Shown here piece after piece: positions 43,712-54,699 of a stretch of DNA of 64,000 bases. Under the pieces are notes generated by a model, which was not told the origin of the DNA, made no database searches, and was given only the letters and a program-made list of their open reading frames with translations. Numbering within the stretch: the first letter of the stretch is position 1; each line of letters starts with the position of its first letter. The stretch comes from Bolinopsis microptera. Its lineage: Eukaryota > Ctenophora > Tentaculata > Lobata > Bolinopsidae. The DNA is taken from contig NC_087084.1 in assembly GCF_026151205.1 (NCBI RefSeq), positions 4,271,538 through 4,335,537 on the forward strand, in the 5' to 3' direction. Both the position numbers and the translations under genes were made by a program.

Positions 43712-43807
43712 AGCCGTGTGGAGAAGGAACATATCGGAATGATGCTATGACAAGCTGTGAGACATGTGACGCTGGATTGACACCAAACTCTGATAAAACA
43801 GCCTGTG
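43712..43807 (+). CDS. GCC2/GCC3 exon 4, short type (tandem copy)
   Basis: 96-nt phase 1-1 exon encoding the same protein sequence as exon 1. It is embedded in a ~600-bp segment (43480-44110) that repeats the 42160-43380 region, so it is a recent duplicate. The unspliced frame continues briefly into the intron; that tail is not coding. Confidence 0.8.
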
Positions 43808-43955
43808 GTAAGATAACTTTGAAGCTCATTAAATTAAATGTTATTGAATTTGAATTAACTGTGCTATAGAATGAAAATCGAGGATATTGTTACTCACGAT
43901 TACTTAATAAGCTAGTTCAAACGAATTGCTGCTTAACGATTTCCTAATTCTTCAG

Positions 43956-44099
43956 AGCCATGTCCAGCTGGAAGCTACAAGAACATTGATATGAACACAT
44001 GTAAAGAATGTCCTGATAACACGATTAGTTCAGAAGGAGCAGCCTTGTGTACAGCTTGTGAACTTGGCCAGGAACGAAACTCAGGGAGAACAAAATGTG
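43956..44099 (+). CDS. GCC2/GCC3 exon 5, long type (tandem copy)
   Basis: 144-nt phase 1-1 exon, a near copy of exon 3 with a few substitutions (Ser to Pro in CPDNTISS, Gln to Arg in QERNSGRTKCG). Donor GTAAGA at 44100. All five GCC2/GCC3 exons can be skipped or joined without frame change, so isoforms with different repeat numbers are possible. Confidence 0.8.
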
Positions 44100-44240
44100 G
44101 TAAGAATTGTTAACAAGAATCGAGCTGAGATGATTATATATATATTATATAGAGGGGCAAAGATAGGCTAAGGGTTAAGACGGGATAAGGATAAGGCGCC
44201 AGATAGGGCTTAGAATCAAGAAGGCAAATTTGTGGTACGA

Positions 44241-46176
44241 GGTAATCGTACTGTAGTGCGACACGTACTCTAGTGCGACACGTACTCTAGTGCGAAGTCC
44301 GACAAAAACACCCTCAGTCGCACTAGGGTACGTGTCGCACTACGATCCAGGTAGCGTACTCTACTGCGACAAAATATCCTGACTTATTTCCAAGTTCAGG
44401 TCACATCCTATCCTTCTTATGGATCATTAAGTGATTCGTCGGGTCGGTTCACGTCACTTATTTCGAAGTGATCTTGCGAACACGATTCGTCGGTTCACAT
44501 CATGTATTTCGAAGTGATCCACTGATCATAATTCCTTCTGGTCAGTTCAAGCGACGTAATATGTGATCCACTGAGTAACTCGTAAGCAGCATAAGATCCT
44601 CATTCCTATCACACGCATCGTATGAAGGTATATCTCCGATTGGGATAACAAGTTCATATGCTTGGGCCATATATAAGGTCACGATGATTCACCAAAGCAT
44701 CGAACAACAGGACCTACTGGCGATGGACCTACTGGCGATGCACTGAGAAGATCTGCTCCGGACGTCTCAGTCTGATGAACGACACTACTGTGACCTTCCT
44801 ACTCCTGCAGCAAACTCTGTCTTTACAGCAAAGCAGAGCATGAAACGGAAAGCTTCCGATACTGACCTCCCTACGAAACACCTAATTGCTGAAGCTGTTG
44901 GACCCCTCTCCTTCGAAGCCATGTCAAAACTCAACTGTCAGCAGGAATCCCTCGCTAAGATGGCACGCACAGCTCGGACGAAGGCCATGAGGCATCCTAT
45001 TGCTCCCCGCTCTTTGGCTGACCTTGTCCTAACTCCTGACTACATCAGAACGAACAGTGGCGAAACCTTCCTTCTTTGGGATTCTACCTACTCAGCAGAG
45101 AGAAGAAGATCTTTCCTGTTCGGCACTGTGGAAAATATGGATCGTTTAGCTGAGGCCCCTCATCTTGTCATCGATGGTACCTTCAGCACCTCGCCTAACT
45201 TGTTTACGCAGTTGGTGACCCTCAATCTGTCATGAGTGACTACGAGAGAGCCCTGATAAACGCTGTGGAGACAACCTGGCCCACGACTACCAAGAGAGGA
45301 TGCTTCTTCCACCACAAGCAAGCACTTTGGAGGAAGATGCAGCAACATGACCTAGTCCCGGAATACAACGCAGAGAACTCAGCAGTCCGGAAGTACTTTC
45401 AGATGATCGGTGCTATTGCCTTCGTGGACCTTGGAGACGTACTGGATACCTGGACGCAGCTGAAAGCAACCCTTCCCTCGGAGATGGATTCCTTTGCTGA
45501 CTACTACGAACGTACCTGGGTCGGAACACAAACCTCCTCTCCCCTCTACACCCACTGGATCTGGAATCAACGGGATGCTGTCATGGCCGGACTCCCAGAA
45601 GTTCCAACATTGCTGAGGGTTGGCACAACGGTTTTCGATCCTTGATGGGCTGCACCAACCCTACTATCTGGCGATTTATCGACGTCCTGAAGAAGGAGCA
45701 GGATCTAACCCAATGGAAGATCAACCAGAAGATGCTCAGACAACCACCTCCTCGCCGACTGAAGAAGTGGACCGATTACGACCGTCGCTTGAACGCTGTG
45801 ATTGATAGCTACGATGATTATGACAGAATGGATTATTTGAAGTGTGTTGGAACAATGATTTTGAATTGAATATTGTGATTGTAATGTTTGATTTTATATT
45901 TAACCCCATTACTTATACACGACTACACTCTTGTCATTAAAACTTAAAAATGAAAAGTCAAATTTGTTTTGTCGCACTTTAGTTCGTGTCGCACTGCAGT
46001 CCAGGTAGCGTACTCTACTGCGACTGTGTCGGCCTTGAAAATTCTCTTGTCGCACTAGGGTACGTGTCGCACTACGATCCAGGTAGCGTACTCTACTGCG
46101 ACTGTGTCGATCTTGGAGGTTTCGCACTAGGGTACATGTCGCACTAGAGTACGTGTCGCACTACAGTACGTGAACC
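44241..46176 (+). mobile_element. Mutator-like (MULE) element, 9-bp TSD GTGGTACGA
   Basis: 1,936 bp flanked by GTGGTACGA at 44232-44240 and 46177-46185. The ends are inverted copies of GTACTGTAGTGCGACACGTA followed by ACTCTAGTGCGACA. GTGCGACA-type subrepeats recur several times near both ends (44245-44370; 45970-46165). Inside is a broken transposase on plus. It interrupts the third copy of the duplicated intron: sequence left and right of it joins cleanly to match 43495-43545. The empty-site comparison makes the boundaries firm. Confidence 0.9.
44840..45869 (+). pseudogene. MULE transposase, broken into three frames
   Basis: 44840-45235 encodes the N-terminal part up to VIDGTFSTSPNLFTQLVTLN (first catalytic Asp). 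An internal deletion then joins directly to SDYERALINAVE (second catalytic region) and CFFHHKQALW in another frame (45232-45645). A further frame change near 45610 leads to NIAEGWHNGFRSLMGC (third catalytic Glu) and a C-terminal tail ending near 45869. All three catalytic regions can be seen, but the deletion and frameshifts prevent a functional protein. Confidence 0.85.
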
Positions 46177-46212
46177 GTGGTACGAAAAGACAAGAACCGT
46201 AAGAGTCTGGGT

Positions 46213-46366
46213 CAGGGACAAAAGGAAATCGCGGCATGTACGGAATCGCGTTTTTTCCCATTATTTGCAACACATTTTATGTATAGTTTAATATACCGCG
46301 AAATGTAATTCGCAGTATCGCGATTTTTGGCCAAAATAATAGCGAAATCCTTTTGTTATGTCACTG
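46213..46366. mobile_element. hAT-type MITE, 8-bp TSD GTCTGGGT
   Basis: 154 bp flanked by GTCTGGGT at 46205-46212 and 46367-46374. The TIRs are imperfect: CAGGGACAAAAGG at the left and CAGTGACATAACAAAAGG at the right (reverse complement). An 8-bp target duplication and CA-G-starting TIRs fit hAT. No ORF. The empty site is visible in the duplicated segment at 43527-43545. Confidence 0.8.
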
Positions 46367-46374
46367 GTCTGGGT

Positions 46375-46610
46375 GGTAATAATTCTATAAGAAAACCGTG
46401 GTTGTGTGGATATTTAATTAAGAAAACCGTGGTTGTGTGGATATTTAATTATTCACCTATTGTTTTAAATCAAATTTAATTGAAACACATCTGAAGTGTA
46501 CTTATATAATAACGATTTCCTTATCTTCCACAACGATTTACCAGTTGTAAAATCTTATATTATTGTTATGTTTTAAATTTAATTTAACTGCGCTACAGAA
46601 TAGTAAATTG
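46375..46610 (+). repeat. Third copy of the duplicated intron segment, exon lost
   Basis: Matches 43545-43700 and then, after a gap, the downstream intron sequence near 43085-43140 (TATTATTGTTATGTTTTAAAT). The 96-bp GCC2/GCC3 exon and its flanks are missing between about 46556 and 46557. A short direct duplication (AAGAAAACCGTGGTTGTGTG) lies at 46390-46450. Confidence 0.65.
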
Positions 46611-46792
46611 TATACAGTATGTGAGACTTGGACCCCTAAGCGAACGATAGTATAGTTATATTTGAGGTTGCTTGAAAGGATTCGGGTTGGGACAGGAAAA
46701 CTAAATCGCGGAACTGCGGAAGAGAACATAAGAAACCGTCAAAATAACCCTTATTAATCAGTTTTACGTGATTTAATATGACATATCGACAG

Positions 46793-46987
46793 TGAGCTGT
46801 ACGGGACTGAAGGCTGAGTGGAGAACTGCGATCAGAACAACAACACAGTTCCCAGTAGTCCCAGGAACCGTGGTGGAAGTGAATTGTGTTGAATACAGAG
46901 CTCTCAATAAAGGAAGCAGCGAGGTGACCTGCACCTCAGGAACGGAATTTATTTTCGATTTTAATGAACCTGAGTGTATAAATACAG
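46793..46987 (+). CDS. CCP/sushi domain exon
   Basis: 195-nt phase 1-1 exon (acceptor ATCGACAG ending at 46792, donor ACAG|GTATAT). It encodes one complement-control-protein module with four Cys (SCTGLKAEW, VEVNCVEY, EVTCTSGTEF, PECIN) and Trp in the first third. CCP modules mediate protein binding on secreted or surface proteins. No stop codon occurs, so at least one more exon must follow; I could not identify it. Confidence 0.8.
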
Positions 46988-48123
46988 GTATATTTGTAAA
47001 AGCGGATATGCTAAATGACCATATCATCACTACAAAAGGATAACTAAACTCTTCATACAACCAGGATAGTATCAGCATAACCGGTGAAAGGGGGTAAAAT
47101 AATGTCTTAAGGGGGAGAGTTGGTTAATGGCTATATTACTATAGAGAACTGATTTATCTAATCTTACAGTTGATGGGCTATGACAAATAGCTCAGATGAT
47201 ACTGCAATCTAACTTAGATATCTAAATAAAAAAAGGATGTTGGAGTTTTCCGGGTGGAAAAGTATGACAGCAGAAACCCAATACCCATAAGTCCCCAGAA
47301 AAGTTATCGAGGTAACCTGCTCTGAGATCTCAACACAACAGCATTTGACAAAGCAAAATAAAATGTAAAATCAATTTAAATTCAAAAATTTAACAAAGGA
47401 TGCATTTTCTTTCTAACATAGTAAAACACTTTGTTTCATATATATATCAAATTAAAATAAAACACTTAATGCAATCGTGAGATATACGTAGAATCTAGCT
47501 CAATGTTACAACATAAACCCTTAATAATATAGTCTAGCAAATATTAGAAACTAACCGCAAATCCGGTGATTTCCATTTCAAATGACAAAAGCCAGAAGAA
47601 CTTAATAAGGTCTAAAGATAATCTACTCCTATCTCAAGTTACTAATTAACAACCCCAGGAACAATGACGATGATGTATAAAGTCTATACGAATGTCGACA
47701 GAATAGAGATGAACAGGAAGAAAGAGAGAATATCACCTCCAATTAATCTATGAGAATTCATGGTAGTAAGAAAAATGTCCAATTAAAGTGTTTGTTTTTT
47801 TTTCGTCATATACTGCAACACTTCTATTGTGCTGAATTCCTAAAATTCAATTGCTCTTTAAAACACATTGCTATTATCTAAATTATTTTCAATTTAACTG
47901 TGACCAAATTTTACATTTTGAACATGAACCGTGTTGATTACCAGAAATTACATGTACAATACCAGAAATAATGTGTCACTCAGCAACCAAATCACCATTT
48001 CAGAATACAGATTACAGAAACGAGCTTCATGGCATTGATAAGTGATGAATACCCTGAAAAAAGACACATAACTCCATCACTGTGAGTCATATTTGTGTTT
48101 TTAAACATTCATAAAAATTATTC
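46988..48123. other. 3' region of the plus-strand gene, no exon identified
   Basis: AT-rich DNA containing the relic CCP exon and the first copy of a ~95-bp repeat (47485-47580, second copy 48700-48795). No exon in phase 1 with a recognisable module is visible. Confidence 0.4.
47237..47345 (+). pseudogene. Relic CCP exon
   Basis: A plus frame reads GWKSMTAETQYP, a stop, then VPRKVIEVTCSE, which parallels the CCP exon upstream (EWRTAIRTTTQFPVVPGTVV ... VNC). It has an in-frame stop and lacks the first Cys and the second half. It looks like a decayed duplicate of the CCP exon. Confidence 0.45.
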
Positions 48124-48164
48124 AATGTTAAATACATATTATTTATAAATATGTATTTAACATT
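48124..48164. repeat. Perfect 17-bp inverted repeat (7-nt loop)
   Basis: 48124-48140 (AATGTTAAATACATATT) is reverse-complementary to 48148-48164. A noisy copy of the surrounding ~300 bp, hairpin included, lies at 60890-61250. Confidence 0.8.
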
Positions 48165-48472
48165 AAATTAAATTCAAAATCTATTCAAAGATTTAACAAA
48201 GGTTTGATGTATTGCTATAATATCATATTATAACAATTTGTTTCAGACCCTTACTTAGTAGGAACGAACCTTTCAACTGAAAAGATATGAATCCTTTGTT
48301 GACCATTTTATGAACTGTGAGCAGCAAGTACAAGAAGCTAAGAAGCGGAGGATTACTCTTTTCGTCGAAATCTTTCAAAAAACTGCTCAATCAATATCCA
48401 CAAAATTTTAACATTGTTAGGCTTATTTTAATACTTCTCATACAAAGTTACAACAAAGTCTTCATGTTATGT

Positions 48473-48575
48473 ATCCTGGGTTTGGACAGGATAATATTAC
48501 CCGCTTAAAATATTTCCATCGCGTTACATAATACTCAATAAATGTAATAGATTTATAGTGTTGTAATTAGTTTTG
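48473..48575 (+). repeat. Dispersed repeat, copy 2 (copy 1 at 11319-11413)
   Basis: Shares TCCTGGGTTT, ACAGGA and CATAATACTCAATAAAT with the copy in intron 1 of the receptor gene. Confidence 0.55.
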
Positions 48576-48779
48576 AACTGCTGAAGTTTATCCAGCCCTG
48601 ATATATAACAACCTTAGAAAAGCAAACTTATTTGCCTTCGTTTTTAAACCTACTTTCAGCTTTTATCAGCAGCTACAATTACGGTACGTACCTATACTTA
48701 ATACGTAGAATCTAGTCAATTGTAATAACATACGCCATTGATAGCTTGGTGATATTGTCTAGTAAATATTAGAAACTGA

Positions 48780-50190
48780 CTGGAAATGGTGGTGTTTGTC
48801 CTGGTGGCGGTCGATCACGATGCGCACTGCGTCATCGACATCAGTCATACACACTTCACATTCAGAACTTGCAAAAGAAAAATATAGTATATGAAATTAA
48901 TTTATTGCGCTGGGCCACGCTCAGTCTGTCAACGAGTATGACAAGCCTGTTCAATCATGTCATTCCAAGGAATCTCTAGTCGGGCTGAGCGAATCACGAC
49001 GTCTGAAAAAAGTGCGGTACTCATTGAAAGTTAGCATGTGTGCGTGACCAGCATTCACGTACTTGTTCATAATCAATCTTGGAAATAAAAACAAGTACAC
49101 GCTGACTACCAATAGGAAAAAAAGTAATGTATATATACGCTAGTAAAGCCGCGCGCGTGCAGGCGTGCTGAGATAAAATTGTAAAATTTGGTTATTAAAT
49201 AGTAAAACTGCATTAAATAAACCGCGCCAGCTTGCGCGTTTGAGTCGCTCTACGAATTTAAAAGCGATTCTACGCGCTTTTAAGCGTTTACTAGCGTCGC
49301 TGAGCGATTTGAAAAGCGGTTTTCCAGTAGGGATTGCGCCAAAACGGAGTGGATACGCGGTTGCCGGGATAAGCGATTCGTAGGCGCTTTTGTGAACCAT
49401 TTTTAAGCGATTATAAACGCTTATAATTGGGGTGCAATTTAGCTGTTTGAAAGCTGTAAATAAAGGCTTATAAGCGCTTTTAAAATGGGAGTCAGGAAAC
49501 GCTATATTTACATCTTATAGCCGCTTATAATCGAATTATAAGCGTTTTTTTTTAGGAAATCGCTTATTAATTACGGCTATTTCATCCGCTATTTCGCCCT
49601 TTTACCACATTTTCTTTCATCCTGGCCAGGTGAGCAGAAATTTAAAAAGCACTTGATAAAGCGTTTTCGATGCTGCACTAACCCTGGTCGGGACGGGGGA
49701 GTGCCGGAATTTAAAAGAGCTTTTATAAGCGCTTTTCAATGCCGCCCCTAACCGGTCGGAACGGGGTACTCAACGTGGTAGTGCCCGGAATTTAAAAGCG
49801 TTATAACACCCTACGCGCGTGGGGTGGATCCTGGGGTGGACTTTTATTTCAGCGCGTATTTTGTAGCCTGTTCAACTTGACTTTTTGAATCGTTACTATC
49901 TCAATGTCACAGATACACAGAATGTGAGGTGATCATCTAAGAGAAACGTCCAGCCTTTCACCTGGTTGTAAGTTTATCTTTGTCTCAATATATAGCTTTT
50001 TCCCCCGGGCTTTTTCGTGTGCAACTGAAGTTGACATTACCATAACCCGTCCGCAACCGGTCGTCAGATACGGAGTCTTGCACAAAATTGGGTCCCTAAC
50101 TTAAAATTTTATGGACACAGTTCGATGACTAGTGGACTGCGAAACTTTGGTGAAAATTGAAGGGTCTACTGTTATATTGGCAAAAGTTAT
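48780..50190 (+). repeat. Palindrome-rich repeat element, clean reference copy
   Basis: Three parts: a unique head (48780-49140), a middle crowded with AAGCGCTTATAAGCGCTT-type palindromes (about 49140-49830) and a unique tail (49880-50190, containing TTGCACAAAATTGGGTCCCT). Each part recurs, noisy and rearranged, in 54380-60650. No ORF with protein-like sequence; the 86-codon minus frame over the middle is a by-product of the palindromes. Confidence 0.75.
49620..49805 (+). repeat. ~85-95-bp tandem units with GCGCTTTTCAATGC
   Basis: Units combine a palindrome (AAGCGCTTTT), the spacer CAATGC(T/C)GC, CTAACC(C)TGGTCGG(G/A)ACGGGG and GTGCC(C)GGAATTTAAAAG. Two to three copies here; more than ten in the noisy tract. 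Confidence 0.65.
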
Positions 50191-51205
50191 TGAAAAAAAA
50201 AAACTAGCTTTTAATCAGAAGTTTTTTGGGAAAATTTCAAATTTTGTACGTAGCTAGTGGGGTCTACTGGGGTGGACTCTCGCAACGGCGCCATTGATGC
50301 GTGGCTTTTTCAACAGCAGTCAGTAGGCCAATATCAGAGCACAATTATTGTGAGTTAAGACCTTAATGGTCAGCTATGAACCCTCACTAAGAATCGGTAA
50401 CCGTATCTAAAAAACAACCGGAAATTTATTCCGTCAAAGCTCAAATTTTATACTTTCTCAGGGCAAGTTACTATGAAGTGTACTAGATTGAGTATCGTTG
50501 ATCGTAGCTGATTACACAGTAGAAGGTAACCATACACAGGAACAATATACAAGGAATGACTGTGATTAGTGAAGCCAATTTCAACCGTGAAACTGTTCCA
50601 AAATATCATAATCATGGCGACGATAGTTCAACTGAACCTATATAGTTTTGACCGGTCTAAGATCACAATAAAACTCAGTGAACTGCGAATCACAAATTCA
50701 AATCACTCAATCTGATACCAGTCCGTTACAGTCTGCTTTCGTGACAACCTCAACGCTTAAACAATAAATTTCTGCAGTCATGTGACCACCGATTGGCCCT
50801 TAACGCTCCTTGTCCGCGAGGAGCATCGTTGCGACCTTGGGGTTCGTTCTTTGTTCTTCCCACCTCGGCTTCGATAGATCGAATTGGCTGGAGTCAATCT
50901 TCAGAAAGACCTTTGTTCGATCTCAGGGGCGTGGTAAATAGTGGATGTCGGAGTATAAAAGCTTCCTGAAAAGATTGAGTCATTATCGGTCTGTTGTAAA
51001 TATCGCATAGTCCTTGTAGCAGAGATTTAATTTATGTGGGGTTTGATAACTAGAGAAGGCGATTTGATATTCATGGATAGTACTAAGAGTATAAGCATTA
51101 TAAGACTAGTGATAAGTTTTTTACCCTTTTTATGGTACCTCGATATCTTATAGAGTATATCTCACTCAAAATCTACTGATTAAATTTTATTAACTAAACA
51201 AGTTA
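50191..51205. other. Non-coding stretch
   Basis: No supported ORF or repeat. Confidence 0.4.
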
Positions 51206-51550
51206 ATGTATTACCGTCCTAGAAGAGGTTTTCCTGAGAATTTGAAGTCTTGTGTAGGTTGGCTGACCTGTATACTATGCTCTTCGATTGTGAGGTGTTT
51301 TGGACCCCTCGGCGGTCCAAAGGATTTATATTGCTGTGGGCATTTTTTCAACATCTATCGAGCTAAACGCCCTCGCGCATATCTGTTAGAGAATGAACAT
51401 GTCATCAATGCAAATGTTTCAATGATAAATCAGAGTGGCGATTTCAACGGCAGAATTCGAATATCATGGCCCCATGGTATTGGACTATTTTTTGTCGATT
51501 TTATAACCAAACTGGCAAACGATTGTTTGATTTTCGTCACAAGTCTCTAA
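51206..51550 (+). CDS. Unrecognised 114-codon ORF
   Basis: Opens MYYRPRRGFPENLKSCVGWL and ends in a hydrophobic stretch (FFVDFITKLANDCLIFVTSL). It has several Cys but no family pattern that I recognise. It stands alone with no visible splice partners. In AT-rich DNA a 345-nt open frame is mildly unusual but can be chance. Confidence 0.2.
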   Translation: MYYRPRRGFPENLKSCVGWLTCILCSSIVRCFGPLGGPKDLYCCGHFFNIYRAKRPRAYLLENEHVINANVSMINQSGDFNGRIRISWPHGIGLFFVDFITKLANDCLIFVTSL

Positions 51551-51845
51551 AATGAATGCAAAACTTCGTCCGACATTTACATGATTAAAACTAACCGCTT
51601 TCTTTCGTTATTTTGTACAGCATTAGCCAGGGCTTGGGGTTCCGCATAGATATCTTCTATCAGATTAAAGTTGAACCCACACTTTGTACTGCTCGCCTGG
51701 GAGGAGGAAAGCAATCTGATTACCTTTTCATGAGCATTCGTGTAGTACCTCATCATTTCGATCTGATTATCAGCTGCAAAATTCGTCTATTACTAAATGC
51801 AAGCTTTTCGTAACTTGTATCTTGGAAATAAAACTTCTATGAAAG

Positions 51846-51848
<3 letters not shown>

Positions 51849-51894
<46 letters not shown>

Positions 51895-52235
51895 CACACA
51901 CCCACACACACACACCACACCCACACACACTCACACACACCACCTCACACACACACATACACACACAACAAACACCACACACACAGGGACAGACAGACAG
52001 GACCAACCCACCGAGACAGACAGACAGACAAGACAGCTACCACACCACCCACAAACACATACTGATACGCACACAGACACAGCATAAACACAGACCACAC
52101 ACTGACACAGGACGGACACACAGGCACAGACCACGATACACACAGACATATCACACACACCCACACAACACACCCACATACACACAGGACACATACACAC
52201 CCAGACCATACACACACAGACACACGCACACATTT
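51849..52235 (+). repeat. (CA)n microsatellite with degenerate CACA-rich extension
   Basis: A pure (CA)n run at about 51849-51890 is followed by ~340 bp of imperfect ACAC/CAGACA repeats. Frames across it (His-Thr or Cys-Val repeats) are artefacts. Confidence 0.9.
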
Positions 52236-52380
52236 AAACACCACATAGTTCCCTTCAGCTTACACTACATTACAATTACAGAACACGCATGTACAATCAG
52301 AGACACCCATCGATACAAAGCAGGACACAGCACAAAACACACAGAGTAACCCTTCAGTACAATCACAGACGCAGGCACAA

Positions 52381-52617
52381 ATGACACTACAAGAAGAGCA
52401 GATTGAAGTCCCTTCATTTGCAGATGTTGACGCATTGATCTGTGGGATATGTTCATCAGTCAGTACTTGTCATCTGCTAGAACTGTTCATTCGGATCACC
52501 GAGGAGTATCTTCCGGAGGAGTTCAGAGTGGTCTATCGGACAGCCATGGATCCGTCTCCGTACCTTGCTGAAATAAAGATCAAAGGTCAAACGAGGCTGT
52601 CGCATGTCAGTCTGTAA
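52381..52617 (+). CDS. Unrecognised 78-codon ORF
   Basis: ATG-initiated frame reading MTLQEEQIEVPSFADVDALI and later EEYLPEEFRVVYRTAMDPSP, ending in a stop. The composition is protein-like and non-repetitive, with balanced charges. No family recognised. It follows the CA-rich tract directly and has a possible AATAAA (52642-52647) ~25 bp after the stop. It could be a small gene, the last exon of one, or chance. Confidence 0.3.
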   Translation: MTLQEEQIEVPSFADVDALICGICSSVSTCHLLELFIRITEEYLPEEFRVVYRTAMDPSPYLAEIKIKGQTRLSHVSL

Positions 52618-54084
52618 ACTAAATGTAATGCAAAATAGTGAATAAATAAAATTTTTACATCTGAACGATTGTTCATTGTTTCTTTGCAATCTGTTCATTG
52701 ATTCAAGAATCAATGAACAAAAGTTCAGGATTTTACCTTCTGTTAGCTGTTAGCACTGACTCGCGCCCCCTCTCCCTACAAACGACCATATCTCGGCTGG
52801 AGCTTTCAACCGTCTTGCCTCAGCGCCATCTAGCACCCAGTCGACCTGTCCTTGTTAATTATGTGATCATCAAGTTACAACTTTAATCCTTCACTATTCA
52901 AATCATTGATTTCAGACAAAAAGAGTATTAGAGCTCGATTACTGCTTCAGGGTTTCCACACTGTGCTGTAATCACGCTGACTACACTCTTGCTACTATTA
53001 CCAAGTTAGATAATCCCATTTGTTATAAGGCGGTCAAATGATTTCCTGAGTTGATCCGCGTCCATGAAAAAGGGTTCAACTGCGCTCTGTCAGCTGGTTA
53101 ATGTTCCGCTCAGCAGCCCGCAGTGCCTCCGCCTCCGTCACTCTCCCTGCTTTGCATGTGCCAGTGAGGCGTTAGAGCTCCCCTCTAAGCTCTGTGACGA
53201 TCCGGACGAAGGATCCAGATTCCCTTCTTTTCTCTTGAGATTGCTTCAATTCTTCCTGGAGTATGCGGATTACATTTTTATACTTCAATAAAGGGCCGCG
53301 TGAACACTCAGCAATGAATTATCAATTAATCATTTCTGTTTTTGGTAAAAAGTCCAAAGATTGTGATACATTGGATTTGATATTGGGAAAAGACATGGCT
53401 TACCAAGTACCTTTACATGTGCTTTTTGGAGGACGGGGATGATTATTCCTGCGAGCCTAAAATTTTTCCCATAACTATCTGCTGTAAACAGCAAAAATTA
53501 GAATTATGTCGGACTACTTCTAAAAAATTGGAAAAACACTTGTAGTAATCAGTGTGGTGCTAACAACAGAGAGGATTTGAACGGTAGGCCAATTTCATAA
53601 ATTTCCATTAACTAGATATAAGGGATGATTGGAACAGGCTAAAATTCTACAATGTGGCATTCATAACGGCTATATCGCTGCATAAACGATTAAAGTATTT
53701 GTAACTAAGCTTTCTATGTGATCTAGCAGAGGGGAACCGGCACAGCCAGGATTGCGTTGTCGTCACTTACAGTGATAAGTTTCACGAGAGAAAAATTTGC
53801 CTTATGTATTTTAAATAAGGATGACACAGTTCAAGCAATAAATCGATCGGTGCTCATATGATATTTGCATTAAAGGGAGGGCCTAGTGTGCAGTGACCAG
53901 TAAGTCTGTTAAGGCAAATTTAGATCTGGAGATAAGCTGATAGTCTTGACCAAAAGATAAGTGAGTTTCGAGAAAGTGGCCACGGATAAAGTTATCAAAG
54001 TGACAATGATAAGACTAAGTTAAAAAAGTTTAAAATACAATATAAGACAAAGTTGGGAAGAACAGAATGGCAGCTGTAAAACAA
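52618..54084. other. Non-coding stretch
   Basis: A 12-bp-arm hairpin (GTTCATTGATTC, 52690-52715) and otherwise no supported feature. The frame at 53064-53291 has no recognisable content. Confidence 0.4.
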
Positions 54085-54379
54085 AAAATTTTTTTTGGAT
54101 GGGGATTTTTTTGCGGAGTGAATTTATTTGGGGGAAAAACAAAAAAAATAAACCCCGAGCAAGAAAAACAAAATTGGGAAGAAAATCGGGGTTGTCCCCC
54201 TTTCCCGTAGCAATCGGGTTTTTCCCACCAGATCGATCAGGCAATCGGTTTTCCCCAGGGAAAATTTTCGAGCCAACGCGCGCCTTGTGTCCGTGGGGCC
54301 CGGACGTTTAAATCGTTGTCCGTGGTACAAAAGGGGGGGTTTTCCGAGCGTTGATCTCGACAAGAGGATTTTCTCCGGT

Positions 54380-54665
54380 TTATTTCAAATATCGCTATTT
54401 TTATAGTAGGAGTTGAAACTTTCCCAAAAGTTTCCTAGCACTGTTCATCGTAACTGGTAAAAAAATTTTTAATTTAGGGACCCAATTTTGTGCAAGACTC
54501 CGGTTCGGGACGGACCGGTTGCGGACGTGGTTATTTTTAATGTCAACTTCGTTGCACACGAGCGAGCTAATTTGAAAACAAAAAAAACTTTAACCGGGTT
54601 TGAAAGCTGAGACGTTTCTCTTTAAGATGATCCCCTCACATTCTTGTATCTGTGACTTGGTAGAA
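54380..54665 (-). repeat. Inverted noisy copy of 49890-50190
   Basis: Reverse complement of the reference tail: GACCCAATTTTGTGCAAGAC, CGGTTGCGGACG, GTTGCACACGA and the CTCACATTCT...GTATCTGTGAC block recur in order. Confidence 0.8.
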
Positions 54666-54699
54666 AACGTTAAAACGTAAATTTTTGAACGGTACAAAA

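Noticed and set aside
48124-48164. microRNA precursor
   Set aside because: The stem is short (17 bp) and almost pure A/T, and its copy at 61 kb suggests a repeat instead.
48250-48292. A final coding exon for the CCP gene after TTTGTTTCAG
   Set aside because: It would add only about 14 codons before a stop and carries no recognisable sequence; phase fit alone is too weak.
51770-52244. His-Thr and Cys-Val rich ORFs
   Set aside because: Frames across the CA microsatellite.
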